Below are positions 1 through 6,550 of a stretch of DNA of 15,251 nucleotides, in pieces. The stretch is from DATMQA01 sp035566895. Lineage in GTDB: Bacteria; Verrucomicrobiota; Verrucomicrobiia; Limisphaerales; UBA8199. The stretch's first letter is position 1; each line of letters begins with the position of its first letter. Below the pieces are notes generated by a model. It made no database searches. It was not told the DNA's origin and saw nothing but the letters and a program-made list of their open reading frames with translations. The translations under genes and the position numbers were made by a program. The DNA lies in assembly GCA_035566895.1 (NCBI GenBank), contig DATMQA010000067.1, forward strand, positions 1 to 15,251. The letters run 5' to 3'.

Positions 1-1475
1 GCCGGCAACGCCGAGAATTTGCGGATGGCCTCTTCGAGTGTGAGTTTCTTTTCCTCCCGCACGTATTTGCGCAAAATGCGTGGGAAAGTGCCATAGGCGC
101 GCGGATGGGCGTGGTCTTTGCCCAGCGGGCCATCCGGTGAAGTTCCTTCGTAATCGTTATCAATCGACACCCATGGTTGCTGCAGCGCGAGCACGATGTC
201 GGGCTCGGACATGCCGAAGGCGATGGCCTGCGTGAACGCATGGTCTTCGATCAGCAGGTCGAACAACGCGTCCATCGGCTCTTTGCCCTGTAACTTTGCA
301 ATCTCCGCGATGGTCTTGCCTGCGAACGCCTGTAGTTGGGGATTTTGAACGGCGCTAATCAAAATGGCTTCCGGCCCCGGCAGGCTTAGCCATTCGTTGT
401 CCCAATCCGAAGAAGGAGTGAGCATGTCCTTGCGGATGCGCGCGCGTGTGGCGGGGTCTTTGAGGCGCTCCAGGAGCTTCACATCACCGCCATCCTTGGC
501 CCAGGGCGGCACGTACGAGGCCAGGCCATTGCCCCAGGCGGGGTAGGCGTAAGTGTCAGCGGCGAGATCGACGCCCTGGTTGCGCGCGGCGTTGATTTTG
601 GCCACGACCTCGGGCATCCGGCCCCAATTTTGTTTGCCGGAGACTTTCAGGTGCCAGATCTCGACCGGAATTTTCGCTTCGCGGCTGATGCGCACAACCT
701 CGTCGATGGCGGCGAGAATCGCGTTGCCTTCGCTGCGCATGTGCGTGGCGTAGATGCCACCGAACCGGGCAGCCTCGGCCGCCAGCGCAATCAGCTCCTC
801 GGTGCGGGCGTACGGCGCCGGGGGATATTGAAGGGAAGTTGAAACGCCGACGGCGCCATCGCGCATGGCCTCGCGGACGAGCCGGCGCATCTGGTCGAGC
901 TGCTCCGGGGTTGGCTGCCGGTCCTCGTCCCCCAGAACGATGCGGCGGACTTGCGTGGCGCCAACGTAGCTGGCCAGGTTGATCCCGAGTCCTTGTTTCT
1001 CCAGCAGTTCGAAGTATTGCCGGAATGTACGCCAGTCCGGCGTGACGTGATAGTGTGCGTAGGATTGATGGTCGGCCTTGATACAGGCCTCGTTGAGTGG
1101 GGCTACCGAACCACCCTCGCCGGTGATCTCGGTCGTTATACCCTGGAATACCTTCGAGGGAACGCAAGGCTCGACCAGGATGGACAACTCGGACTGGCCG
1201 AGCATGTCAATGAATCCCGGCGCGACGATCTTTCCCTGCGCGTCGATGGTGCGTTCGCAAGTGGCATCCGCCAAATGCCCGATAGCCGCAATCCGCCCGG
1301 CGCGGATGCCCAACTCGCCGGCGTACCAGGGCGACCCGGTGCCATCAATGATCCGCCCATTGGTAATGAGAATATCAAAAGACGCCGGTTTGGACTCCGC
1401 CCACGCGCAGCAGCCGATGAGTGCGGCAACTGCCGAGAGGGCGCAGCCCCTCTTCCGACAATTTCGTGGTGACAC
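1..1475 (-). CDS. N-acyl-D-amino-acid deacylase (D-aminoacylase family amidohydrolase), exported, partial
   Basis: This family hydrolyses N-acyl groups from D-amino acids in a metal-dependent amidohydrolase TIM barrel. The frame is open from GTG at 1475 to the window edge (about 491 residues seen, C-terminus missing). After the signal peptide the protein begins FDILITNGRIIDGTG, the usual first beta-sandwich strand. It then shows APGFIDMLGQSE, GITTEITGEG, an ATQVRR segment, THMRSEGNA and EIWHLKVSGKQNWGRMPE, and near the visible end DHAHPRAYGTFPRILRKY, a family signature. The N-terminus is RKRG, a hydrophobic stretch and LIGC, a lipobox at residues 19-22, so a periplasmic or lipoprotein location is likely. 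The HxH pair normal after PGFID is replaced by LGQSE, which I recall from a recognised subgroup. The GTG start was chosen because it gives a complete signal peptide. No clear ribosome site is visible. The deacylase fold is secure; the substrate is not. Confidence 0.9.
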   Translation of the reverse strand, partial: MSPRNCRKRGCALSAVAALIGCCAWAESKPASFDILITNGRIIDGTGSPWYAGELGIRAGRIAAIGHLADATCERTIDAQGKIVAPGFIDMLGQSELSILVEPCVPSKVFQGITTEITGEGGSVAPLNEACIKADHQSYAHYHVTPDWRTFRQYFELLEKQGLGINLASYVGATQVRRIVLGDEDRQPTPEQLDQMRRLVREAMRDGAVGVSTSLQYPPAPYARTEELIALAAEAARFGGIYATHMRSEGNAILAAIDEVVRISREAKIPVEIWHLKVSGKQNWGRMPEVVAKINAARNQGVDLAADTYAYPAWGNGLASYVPPWAKDGGDVKLLERLKDPATRARIRKDMLTPSSDWDNEWLSLPGPEAILISAVQNPQLQAFAGKTIAEIAKLQGKEPMDALFDLLIEDHAFTQAIAFGMSEPDIVLALQQPWVSIDNDYEGTSPDGPLGKDHAHPRAYGTFPRILRKYVREEKKLTLEEAIRKFSALP

Positions 1476-1534
1476 GCGGGCATGTTCGTACCGAAAGAAT
1501 GTGAAGTCAACCCGCCGGCTCGCACCTATAGCGA

Positions 1535-1948
1535 CTATTTTGTGGCCAACCAAGAAACCTTTACATCGCCCTCGACGGCCTTGAATTCCGGATCGCCGGT
1601 GAGGAGTTCGACGTTTTTTATTTTTGCCAGGGCGGCGGCGAAACAGTCGGCGTAGGACATTTTGTGCGTGGCTTTGAAAATGGCGGCTTGTCGCGCCAAA
1701 TGGAGGTCGTCATTCACAGGGACAAGCTCAATCGGCATCGCGGCGATCTCTTTCGCCTTTTGTTCGGCCATCTCCGGTGAAGCGCCGCGCATCACGGAAT
1801 AATAAATCTCGCCCCAGTTGACCACGCACATCAGAAGCTTGTGCGTGCCCGCGTCCGCCTTCTGGAGCAGTTTCTCAACCTCATCAGCGGCAGGCTCGTC
1901 GTTGAACAGCGCCATCAGCGCCCAGCTATCCAGAATTCTGGTGGCCAT
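1535..1948 (-). CDS. vapC: VapC-type PIN-domain ribonuclease toxin
   Basis: This is a 137-residue PIN-domain protein, the usual length for VapC toxins, which cleave RNA (often tRNA or rRNA) when the partner antitoxin is lost. The conserved acidic metal-binding residues are visible: Asp7 in RILDSWALM, Glu47 in NWGEIYY, Asp101 in SYADCFAAALA and Asp119 in LLTGDPEF. All four catalytic positions are intact, so an active nuclease is expected. The ATG lies one base after the stop of the upstream antitoxin gene (TGAcATG), as expected for translational coupling in a toxin-antitoxin operon. The family is clear; the RNA target cannot be told from the sequence. Confidence 0.93.
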   Translation of the reverse strand: MATRILDSWALMALFNDEPAADEVEKLLQKADAGTHKLLMCVVNWGEIYYSVMRGASPEMAEQKAKEIAAMPIELVPVNDDLHLARQAAIFKATHKMSYADCFAAALAKIKNVELLTGDPEFKAVEGDVKVSWLATK

Positions 1949-1949
1949 G

Positions 1950-2195
1950 TCACAGCTCCCGCTCCCGCCGCCGCTCGGCCATGAACACGTCCATTGCCTT
2001 CGTGCCTTTCAGTGATCCTCGCAAGCTCTTGATGTATTTCGCGGTAATCGGCTTTAGCACGATGTGACCGTTCTCCGCATACACCTGCGCCCGGGTGCCC
2101 TCCTCAATCTCAAATTCCTTGCGGAGTCGCCGCGGGATGACCACTTGGCCTTTGGCGCCAAAATTCACCGTGTCTGTCGCTAGTGTTGCACTCAT
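1950..2195 (-). CDS. vapB: VapB-type antitoxin with AbrB/SpoVT DNA-binding domain
   Basis: This is an 81-residue protein. Residues about 9-50 (VNFGAKGQVVIPRRLRKEFEIEEG, in two halves around VIPRRLR) form the swapped-hairpin AbrB/SpoVT/MazE DNA-binding fold, and VLKPITAKY closes it. The C-terminal third, ending in AERRREREL, is charged and probably the helix that wraps around the PIN toxin. The antitoxin neutralises the toxin and normally represses the shared promoter. It is first in the operon, followed at one base by the toxin. The region in front of it is strikingly AT-rich and holds a promoter-like sequence and a dyad. No Shine-Dalgarno precedes the ATG. Confidence 0.92.
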   Translation of the reverse strand: MSATLATDTVNFGAKGQVVIPRRLRKEFEIEEGTRAQVYAENGHIVLKPITAKYIKSLRGSLKGTKAMDVFMAERRREREL

Positions 2196-2203
2196 GGTGC
2201 AAA

Positions 2204-2230
2204 GTTATACAAATATTAAAAGTCTGTCAA
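2204..2230 (-). promoter_or_regulatory. Candidate vapBC promoter
   Basis: Read on the minus strand there is a perfect -35 box TTGACA (2230-2225) and a -10 box TATAAC (2209-2204), separated by 15 bases, shorter than ideal. It lies in an AT-rich island within a GC-rich window. The predicted start of transcription would fall about 2 bases before the antitoxin ATG at 2195, so the message would be nearly leaderless. No experimental support can be inferred from sequence. Confidence 0.5.
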
Positions 2231-2240
2231 CATATATTGA
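2227..2240. promoter_or_regulatory. Candidate VapB operator (14-bp dyad)
   Basis: TCAA-catata-TTGA is an inverted repeat with 4-bp arms overlapping the -35 box of the vapBC promoter. AbrB-fold antitoxins bind short AT-rich palindromes at their own promoters, so autorepression here is plausible. The arms are short and chance occurrence in AT-rich DNA is possible. Confidence 0.3.
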
Positions 2241-2285
2241 GTATGACTTGTTCACGATTGTTGCCCATGGACCATCCGCGCCGGT

Positions 2286-3833
2286 TCAGTCGTCATCCGA
2301 GCCCTGGTTGATAACGTGGGAGGTGACGAAGGAGCGCATGAATCCGGCCATCGGTGATTTCGGTTGCAGGAGGGCCTGGGCTTCGGCGGCGGCGTAGTGC
2401 TGTTTGTTCTCTTTCACCGCCTCGACGGCGCGCATGAAGTAATCCGTCGTCGGCAGCAGTTCCTCGCCACGGGATTTGTCGTAGGCGTAAATGGCTTTGC
2501 CGTCTTCAACCAGGCGTTTGAGATCGGCGCCGGTGAAGCCGTCGGTCGCGGAAATAAGTCGGGCCACATCCACCTGGCGCAGCTCGTCGGGCAGGTTTTT
2601 CAGATGGTCGGAGAGGATGTCGGTACGGGCCTGCGGGTCGGGCAGTTTCATTTCCAGCCACAGCTCGACGCGCCCGGAGCGGACCAGGGCGGGAGGCAGG
2701 TGCGCCACATCCATCGCGGTCATCATGACGCAGACCCGCCCGGCACTCTCGCTCTCCAGCCCATCGATCATCGTCAGGAGGTAGCGGTAGAGCCCGCGTT
2801 CCTCGCCGTCTTCGAAAATCGCGTCCGCGTCGTCAATGAAGATGACGGACGGCGCATTGTCTTTGGCGGCTTCAAAGACCTGGTTGATGCGTTGGTAGAA
2901 GCCGTCGGTGCCCGCGATGAAGGTGCCGTCGATGAGGAAGAACTTCCCTTTGAGGCGATGGGCGAGGGCGCGGCCGACGGTGGTCTTGCCGGTGCCGGGC
3001 GGCCCATAGAGCAGGACGCCGCGTTTGGACCGCAGGCGGAGATGGCTGGCCAACTCATCGTTCTGGAGCGGGAGGACAATGTTGATTTCCAGGTTGCGCA
3101 GAACGTCGTTCACGCCTTTAAGGTCCTTCAAATCGACAGTCTGGACCTCGCCGAGGTCCACGTTGCTGGCGAGCCGTTGCGAGCGGAGGTATTCGATGAA
3201 GAGGTCGGTGCCGAGCTCCTTGTAGTTCACGAGCCATTGGCAGGCGGCTTTCAACTGGTGGGCATTGAGCTTGGGCGCGAAGCGGAAGATTTTTTCGAAA
3301 TCCAATTGTGGCGCGGGCGCGCCGCGGAAGGTGGCGACAAGCGCGGCGTAATCTTCGACCTTGAAACGTTCGATGCCAAAGGAGTAGCTGCGTTGTTCAG
3401 CGGCTTCGGCGATGTGGTCATGGGTGCTGATGATGAGCTTCTTGCCGGCTTCGAGGGCGTAGGTGCAAAGGCCCATCATGATGGAGTTGAAATAGCCCGA
3501 GCGGGGGTAGAAATGGCAGCCAGCGGAGTAAAGGTCGAGCAGATGCAGGTCATCCATGATAACGACGGGATGCGCGCGGAGGGCGTCGAGAAGCAGGCGA
3601 TAGAGCGTTTCCTCGAGGGCGAGCGGGTGGTTTTTGGCCGAGGCCTCGACGAAATCTTTCATATTCAGGAACGCTCCGCCAACCTGCTGGTGCAGTTCCC
3701 GCAAAATCGTCGTCTTGCCCCGGCCACAGCCGCTCCGGAGACGCAGGATGGAGCCGACCTGAACCCCGGCGGAGAGGGAGTCAAACGCCCTCTGCTGCGC
3801 CGGGCACAATCGGGTGGGTGAGCTATTTGGCAT
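2286..3833 (-). CDS. Two-domain AAA family ATPase (CDC48/FtsH-like second domain)
   Basis: The protein has 515 residues and two P-loop modules. Module 1 (about 20-200) has a non-standard Walker A, SGCGRGKTT (34-42), and a Walker B, VVIMDD (90-95). Module 2 (about 230-480) is a textbook AAA domain: Walker A GPPGTGKTT (277-285), Walker B VIFIDD (330-335), sensor-1 region MTAMD, arginine-finger region RSGRVE (385-390) and the lid motif DGFTGADLKRLVE. It has no substrate-binding N-domain, membrane segment or protease domain. Such proteins form hexameric unfoldases or remodelling engines; the partner is unknown. An in-frame TAA lies 33 bp upstream of the chosen ATG with no other start between, and the sequence from residue 9 on already looks conserved. 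It is followed by vapBC in the same direction after a 90-bp gap with its own promoter, so it is probably a separate transcription unit. Confidence 0.88.
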   Translation of the reverse strand: MPNSSPTRLCPAQQRAFDSLSAGVQVGSILRLRSGCGRGKTTILRELHQQVGGAFLNMKDFVEASAKNHPLALEETLYRLLLDALRAHPVVIMDDLHLLDLYSAGCHFYPRSGYFNSIMMGLCTYALEAGKKLIISTHDHIAEAAEQRSYSFGIERFKVEDYAALVATFRGAPAPQLDFEKIFRFAPKLNAHQLKAACQWLVNYKELGTDLFIEYLRSQRLASNVDLGEVQTVDLKDLKGVNDVLRNLEINIVLPLQNDELASHLRLRSKRGVLLYGPPGTGKTTVGRALAHRLKGKFFLIDGTFIAGTDGFYQRINQVFEAAKDNAPSVIFIDDADAIFEDGEERGLYRYLLTMIDGLESESAGRVCVMMTAMDVAHLPPALVRSGRVELWLEMKLPDPQARTDILSDHLKNLPDELRQVDVARLISATDGFTGADLKRLVEDGKAIYAYDKSRGEELLPTTDYFMRAVEAVKENKQHYAAAEAQALLQPKSPMAGFMRSFVTSHVINQGSDDD

Positions 3834-3836
3834 AAA

Positions 3837-4238
3837 ATGAGTCGTGACGTTTTGAAATTACTCCTGGGGCTCGAAATCGCAAGGAGCCCACACCCGTTCA
3901 CGGAAGAAGCGAACCCAGCGTTCAAGGAGGCAGGGAGAGATTACGTCGAGAAGCTGTACCGTGAGCTCGCGGCAACGATCGCGGAGCGGCAAAACTTCTA
4001 GGCCGACACTTGTCGCGCCACCGGAAAGGGTTCGGCTCCCTCAACGCAGGTCCATGACCTCTATCAAAGGTATGGCTGCCGTTTTGAGGCGCCCGGCCGC
4101 AAAGAGGTCCAAACCATCCTGGATGCGCTCGACTCAGCGATGCCCTTTTGGGATCGAGATCATCCCGAGCTTTTCTACCAGACAATCGAGTTGAACTTCC
4201 CCACTTTGGTGCGCCGCATGCAAGGGCTGCGAGCCTGA
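3837..4238 (+). pseudogene. Small unrecognised gene interrupted by an in-frame TAG
   Basis: From ATG 3837 a frame of 54 codons (MSRDVLKLLLGLEIARS..., ending AERQNF) stops at TAG 3999-4001. The same frame then stays open for 78 more codons, to TGA 4236-4238. The downstream part reads like protein (VHDLYQRYGCRFEAPG, ...DSAMPFWDRDHPELFYQT, LVRRMQGLRA) and has no ATG/GTG near its beginning. The simplest reading is one ancestral gene of about 133 residues with a nonsense mutation. Alternatives are a genuine 54-residue protein followed by a relic, or chance. An in-frame TGA just upstream (3819-3821) limits the start. I recognise no family. It ends 3 bases before the convergent stop of the exported hypothetical protein. 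Confidence 0.4.
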
Positions 4239-4241
4239 ACC

Positions 4242-4934
4242 CTATCGCTCGTGGGAAGCCCACCGCCATGCGTATGGCGCAAAAGCGGAAAAAGCATGAA
4301 AAGTGTCAATAGTTATGCCGACCTTTCCAGATTTGGCCGGATTAATGAGTTTATAACGAATCTTCACTCCACGTCCGTGTTCGCTCAAACCAACGAGCCG
4401 GAGCATCCCCAAAGTTCCTTCCCCCGTACGAAAAATGTAAGTGTCGGGTTGGTCATTCCGCAGCACCAGCAGTCTTCTTGGGGAATGGCGCACAGGCGCC
4501 AGAGCCGGGTTGTCGAGGAGTTCCTGCTCCGTGGTTTCTTCCCAACATTTCGCTTCGACTGGAACTATGATCATATCGTATGTAACGCAAGCCGCGAAGC
4601 CTGGCCAGGGAGAGCAGGAGATATTGAGGCGGTTGGAGCGAATCCAAGCCGTTATCGCGTCGGCGCCAGAGTTGAAATACTCCCAGGGTGGCTGACGCCG
4701 CGCACAGCCGGTTTCCAAATCCAGTATGTCAACAGATGCACCGGTCCTGGCCGAAGGCAGGACTGTGTCAATCACTGGCCCGAACTTCCCGCTGGGACCG
4801 GCCAACGCCCTCCTCCTGAGGTCGTTAGGGCCGGGCTGCCTTTCGAACGCAAAAGGATGAGAGACGGAGACGGCCAACGCCAGCAACACGGTGCTCAGGC
4901 CAATCGCCGCGACAAAGTATTTTTTTCCGTTCAT
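4242..4934 (-). CDS. Exported hypothetical protein, sigma-module-associated ('KIRYKL' type)
   Basis: This is a 230-residue protein with a short basic start (MNGKK), a hydrophobic signal or anchor helix at about 7-25, and the rest outside the cytoplasm. The middle has DILDLETG followed by PP and GADAITAWIRSN. The C-terminal part has YIFRTGEGTLGMLRL and then HGRGVKIRYKL. From memory these match uncharacterised proteins of Verrucomicrobia and Planctomycetes, encoded near ECF sigma factors or M56-type regulators, that carry 'DLDTG...PP...GVDA' and 'REGGMGILQI...RGVKIRYKL'. The function is unknown; an extracytoplasmic sensor or regulator is a guess. It follows the sigma gene on the same strand but behind a hairpin, and it has its own copy of the shared 36-bp box 16 bases upstream of its ATG, so it is probably a target of that sigma factor. 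Confidence 0.75.
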   Translation of the reverse strand: MNGKKYFVAAIGLSTVLLALAVSVSHPFAFERQPGPNDLRRRALAGPSGKFGPVIDTVLPSARTGASVDILDLETGCARRQPPWEYFNSGADAITAWIRSNRLNISCSPWPGFAACVTYDMIIVPVEAKCWEETTEQELLDNPALAPVRHSPRRLLVLRNDQPDTYIFRTGEGTLGMLRLVGLSEHGRGVKIRYKLINPAKSGKVGITIDTFHAFSAFAPYAWRWASHER

Positions 4935-4949
4935 AGTGTTCTCTTTCGT

Positions 4950-4985
4950 TCATAAAGCGACATTTCGGCGACAAAAGGATCAGCT
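4950..4985 (-). promoter_or_regulatory. Putative ECF-sigma promoter box, copy 1 (36 bp)
   Basis: On the minus strand this reads AGCTGATCCTTTT, 8 bases, AATGTCGCTTTATGA, ending 16 bases before the ATG at 4934. Both conserved blocks are identical to those at 8183-8218, while the 8 bases between them differ completely. Two fixed blocks at constant spacing are what a sigma factor reads: TGATCC as -35 and the GTCGCTT region as -10, about 15 bases apart. The assignment to the ECF factor encoded at 5088-5645 is inference. Confidence 0.6.
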
Positions 4986-5040
4986 AATTTTAGAGAAGAG
5001 AGCAGGAGAGGGGCGCCGCCGTCGCATGGCGGTTGGTTTT

Positions 5041-5079
5041 GATATGAAAAACCGCTGCGGCCCGCTCGGCGAGCGGGCC
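5041..5079 (-). terminator. Candidate intrinsic terminator after the sigma gene
   Basis: A perfect 9-bp GC stem with a 3-base loop (GGCCCGCTC, GGC, GAGCGGGCC; 5059-5079) lies just past the sigma-factor stop at 5088. Reading the minus strand it is followed after 7 bases by TTTTT. The stem is strong, but the T run is short and slightly distant. It would separate the kinase-sigma unit from the exported hypothetical gene, which has its own promoter box. Confidence 0.5.
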
Positions 5080-5087
5080 CTGCCACG

Positions 5088-5645
5088 TTAGTCTTGCTGC
5101 GCTGCTCGGATTTCTTCGTAAAGCCAGGCGCGAGCGAATGACCAATAGCGTTTGGCGGTCGGTTCGGAAAGGCCCAGAACCTCAGCGGCTTCGGCGAAGG
5201 AAAGGCCGACAAAATAGCGGAGCTTGACCAGTTCGGCACGCTGGGGATCGAGCCGGGCGAGTTTTTCGAGGGCATCACTAACGGCGAGGATGTGGTCGGC
5301 TTCCGAATCGACGGCGGTCGCGCAGTCCTCGAGATCGACGCGCTGCTGGCCGCCGCCGTGGCGCACGCGGAGCTTGCGTCGAGCGTTGTCGGTAAGGATA
5401 CGGCGCATGGCCTCGGCGGCGGAAGCGAAGAAATGGTTGCGATTGCGCCACTGGCGATTTTCACCCAGCTTCAGCCAGGCCTCATGGACCAGCGCGGTCG
5501 GTTGGAGAGTTTGACCGGGGTTTTCGCCGGCCATCTTGTGCGCCGCCAATCGCCGCAGCTCGGCATAGACCAGCGGCAGCAGTTGCTCGGTGCTCTGGAG
5601 CTCGTCGGGCTGCATCGCGTCAGGGAGCGGCAGCGGCCTGGTCAT
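5088..5645 (-). CDS. RNA polymerase sigma factor, ECF subfamily (TIGR02999-like)
   Basis: This is a 185-residue sigma-70 family protein that directs RNA polymerase to dedicated promoters. Region 2 (about 18-95) includes LLPLVYAELRRLAAHKM, TALVHEAWLKL and HFFASAAEAMRRILTDNARR, the pattern of the ECF group abundant in Acidobacteria, Planctomycetes and Verrucomicrobia. Region 4 (about 125-180) has the helix-turn-helix LSFAEAAEVLGLSEPTAKRYW. Length is typical. Its ATG lies 26 bp inside the end of the kinase/TPR gene in another frame, so it is probably translated from the same message. No anti-sigma factor is adjacent; in this group a linked Ser/Thr kinase is thought to provide control. The likely targets here are the two 36-bp boxes, one of them in front of its own operon. 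Confidence 0.93.
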   Translation of the reverse strand: MTRPLPLPDAMQPDELQSTEQLLPLVYAELRRLAAHKMAGENPGQTLQPTALVHEAWLKLGENRQWRNRNHFFASAAEAMRRILTDNARRKLRVRHGGGQQRVDLEDCATAVDSEADHILAVSDALEKLARLDPQRAELVKLRYFVGLSFAEAAEVLGLSEPTAKRYWSFARAWLYEEIRAAQQD

Positions 5646-6546
5646 CGGAGGAGAACCGCGGCCAGGGCGGCTTCCGTCCTGAGGGAGCGGCCTGGAGCAT
5701 GGCTAGTTTTGTCCGCCACTCGGCGGCTTTTTCCAACCGGGAGGTGGCTTCGAAGAGCTGGATGAGATTTTGCATCGATTCGGTGAGGACCTTCGTCCGG
5801 TCCCGGATGCTCCCCTCGCGCTCCCCCATGCCTTCATAGCCTGAGATAAGCAACGGCTCGGCTTCCTCGTACTTGCGCTTGCCCAACAAGGTGGCTCCCA
5901 ACATCGCACGGGTGTAATGCGTGTACCAGGCGTTCGGACAATTGGTTTCGCGGCTCGCCAGGCACTCCCGATAAAGAGGTTCGGCTTCGGCAAACCGTCG
6001 CTGGCGGCGCAGCGTCGTGGCCAAGGCGCTCAAAGCTACTTCCACGTCGTGCCCAGCGCCAGAGCGCTTGCGCCGAAGCGCCAGGGCCTGGCGGAAGCAG
6101 GCTTCGGCTTCAGCCAGATTGCCCTGGTCGAAGAGAACGTTACCGCGACTGTAAAGTGAGTCCGCGTCGGAAGAATCACCCTGGCGGAAGGACCAGCCAA
6201 AAACCTTCAGGGCCTCGTGGCCGGTTTTTTCCGCCTCGGCCGCCTTGCCTTCGAGAGTCAGAACGCCCGAAAGCGTGTTGAGCGTCTGGGCGACGGTGGG
6301 ATGCTCGTTGCCGGCGAGCTCTTTGCGAACTGCCAGCGATTCACGAAACAAACCTTCGGCCTCGGCCAATCTGCCCTGATCCTGAACGATGACCCCGAGC
6401 TGGGCCAGTGACTTGGCAACGAGAGCGCTTTTTTTGCCCCGGACATCCGTCACAAGATTCGTCGCCAGCGTCAGTCCTTCCCGAGCGAACTGTTCGGCCT
6501 CTGCCAGCTTGCCCTGGCTCCAAAGGTGATGGGCGAGGTCAAAAAG
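5620..6546 (-). CDS. TPR-repeat C-terminal half of the Ser/Thr kinase gene, displaced by a frameshift
   Basis: This is the continuation of the kinase in the +1 frame, starting where PFDLAHHLWSQGKLAEAE would be read if one T of the T5 run at 6541-6545 were skipped. About 308 residues hold at least six TPR-type units, recognisable by GKLAEAEQFAREGL, GRLAEAEGLFRESL, GKAAEAEKTGHEAL, GNLAEAEACFRQAL, RRFAEAEPLYRECL and RKYEEAEPLL. Such repeats mediate protein contacts in the periplasmic or extracytoplasmic part of these kinases. An ATG exists upstream at 6663 in this frame, but those first ~40 residues overlap the kinase frame, are arginine/tryptophan-rich and do not look like protein, so I treat them as spurious. 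The last 26 bp overlap the sigma gene. If joined to the kinase the product is about 845 residues, normal for this family. Whether it is translated depends on frameshifting, or on the indel being a sequencing error. Confidence 0.75.
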   Translation of the reverse strand, partial: LFDLAHHLWSQGKLAEAEQFAREGLTLATNLVTDVRGKKSALVAKSLAQLGVIVQDQGRLAEAEGLFRESLAVRKELAGNEHPTVAQTLNTLSGVLTLEGKAAEAEKTGHEALKVFGWSFRQGDSSDADSLYSRGNVLFDQGNLAEAEACFRQALALRRKRSGAGHDVEVALSALATTLRRQRRFAEAEPLYRECLASRETNCPNAWYTHYTRAMLGATLLGKRKYEEAEPLLISGYEGMGEREGSIRDRTKVLTESMQNLIQLFEATSRLEKAAEWRTKLAMLQAAPSGRKPPWPRFSSDDQAAAAP

Positions 6547-6550
6547 GGGA
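6539..6550 (-). other. Frameshift site in the kinase-TPR gene (CCT TTT TGA C)
   Basis: On the minus strand the kinase frame reads TCC CCT TTT TGA and stops. Skipping one T gives CCT TTT GAC and continues directly into the TPR repeats with normal spacing. The run is C4T5. The TTT-TGA-C context resembles the CUU-UGA-C site of the prfB programmed +1 shift, but no Shine-Dalgarno-like stimulator precedes it. The options are a real 1-bp insertion, a homopolymer sequencing error or genuine +1 recoding. Confidence 0.7.

Noticed and set aside
556..1167. 203-codon minus-strand frame overlapping the deacylase
   Set aside because: It is an alternate frame of the deacylase, Arg-rich with no motif; the deacylase frame itself is open and conserved.
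1476..1534. Promoter for the deacylase (TTGACT at 1510-1505)
   Set aside because: No matching -10 box at a proper distance; too weak to list.
2364..3821. 485-codon plus-strand open frame opposite the AAA ATPase
   Set aside because: It is the antisense shadow of a gene with complete Walker and lid motifs; its translation is Val/Gly/Ala-rich with no domain.
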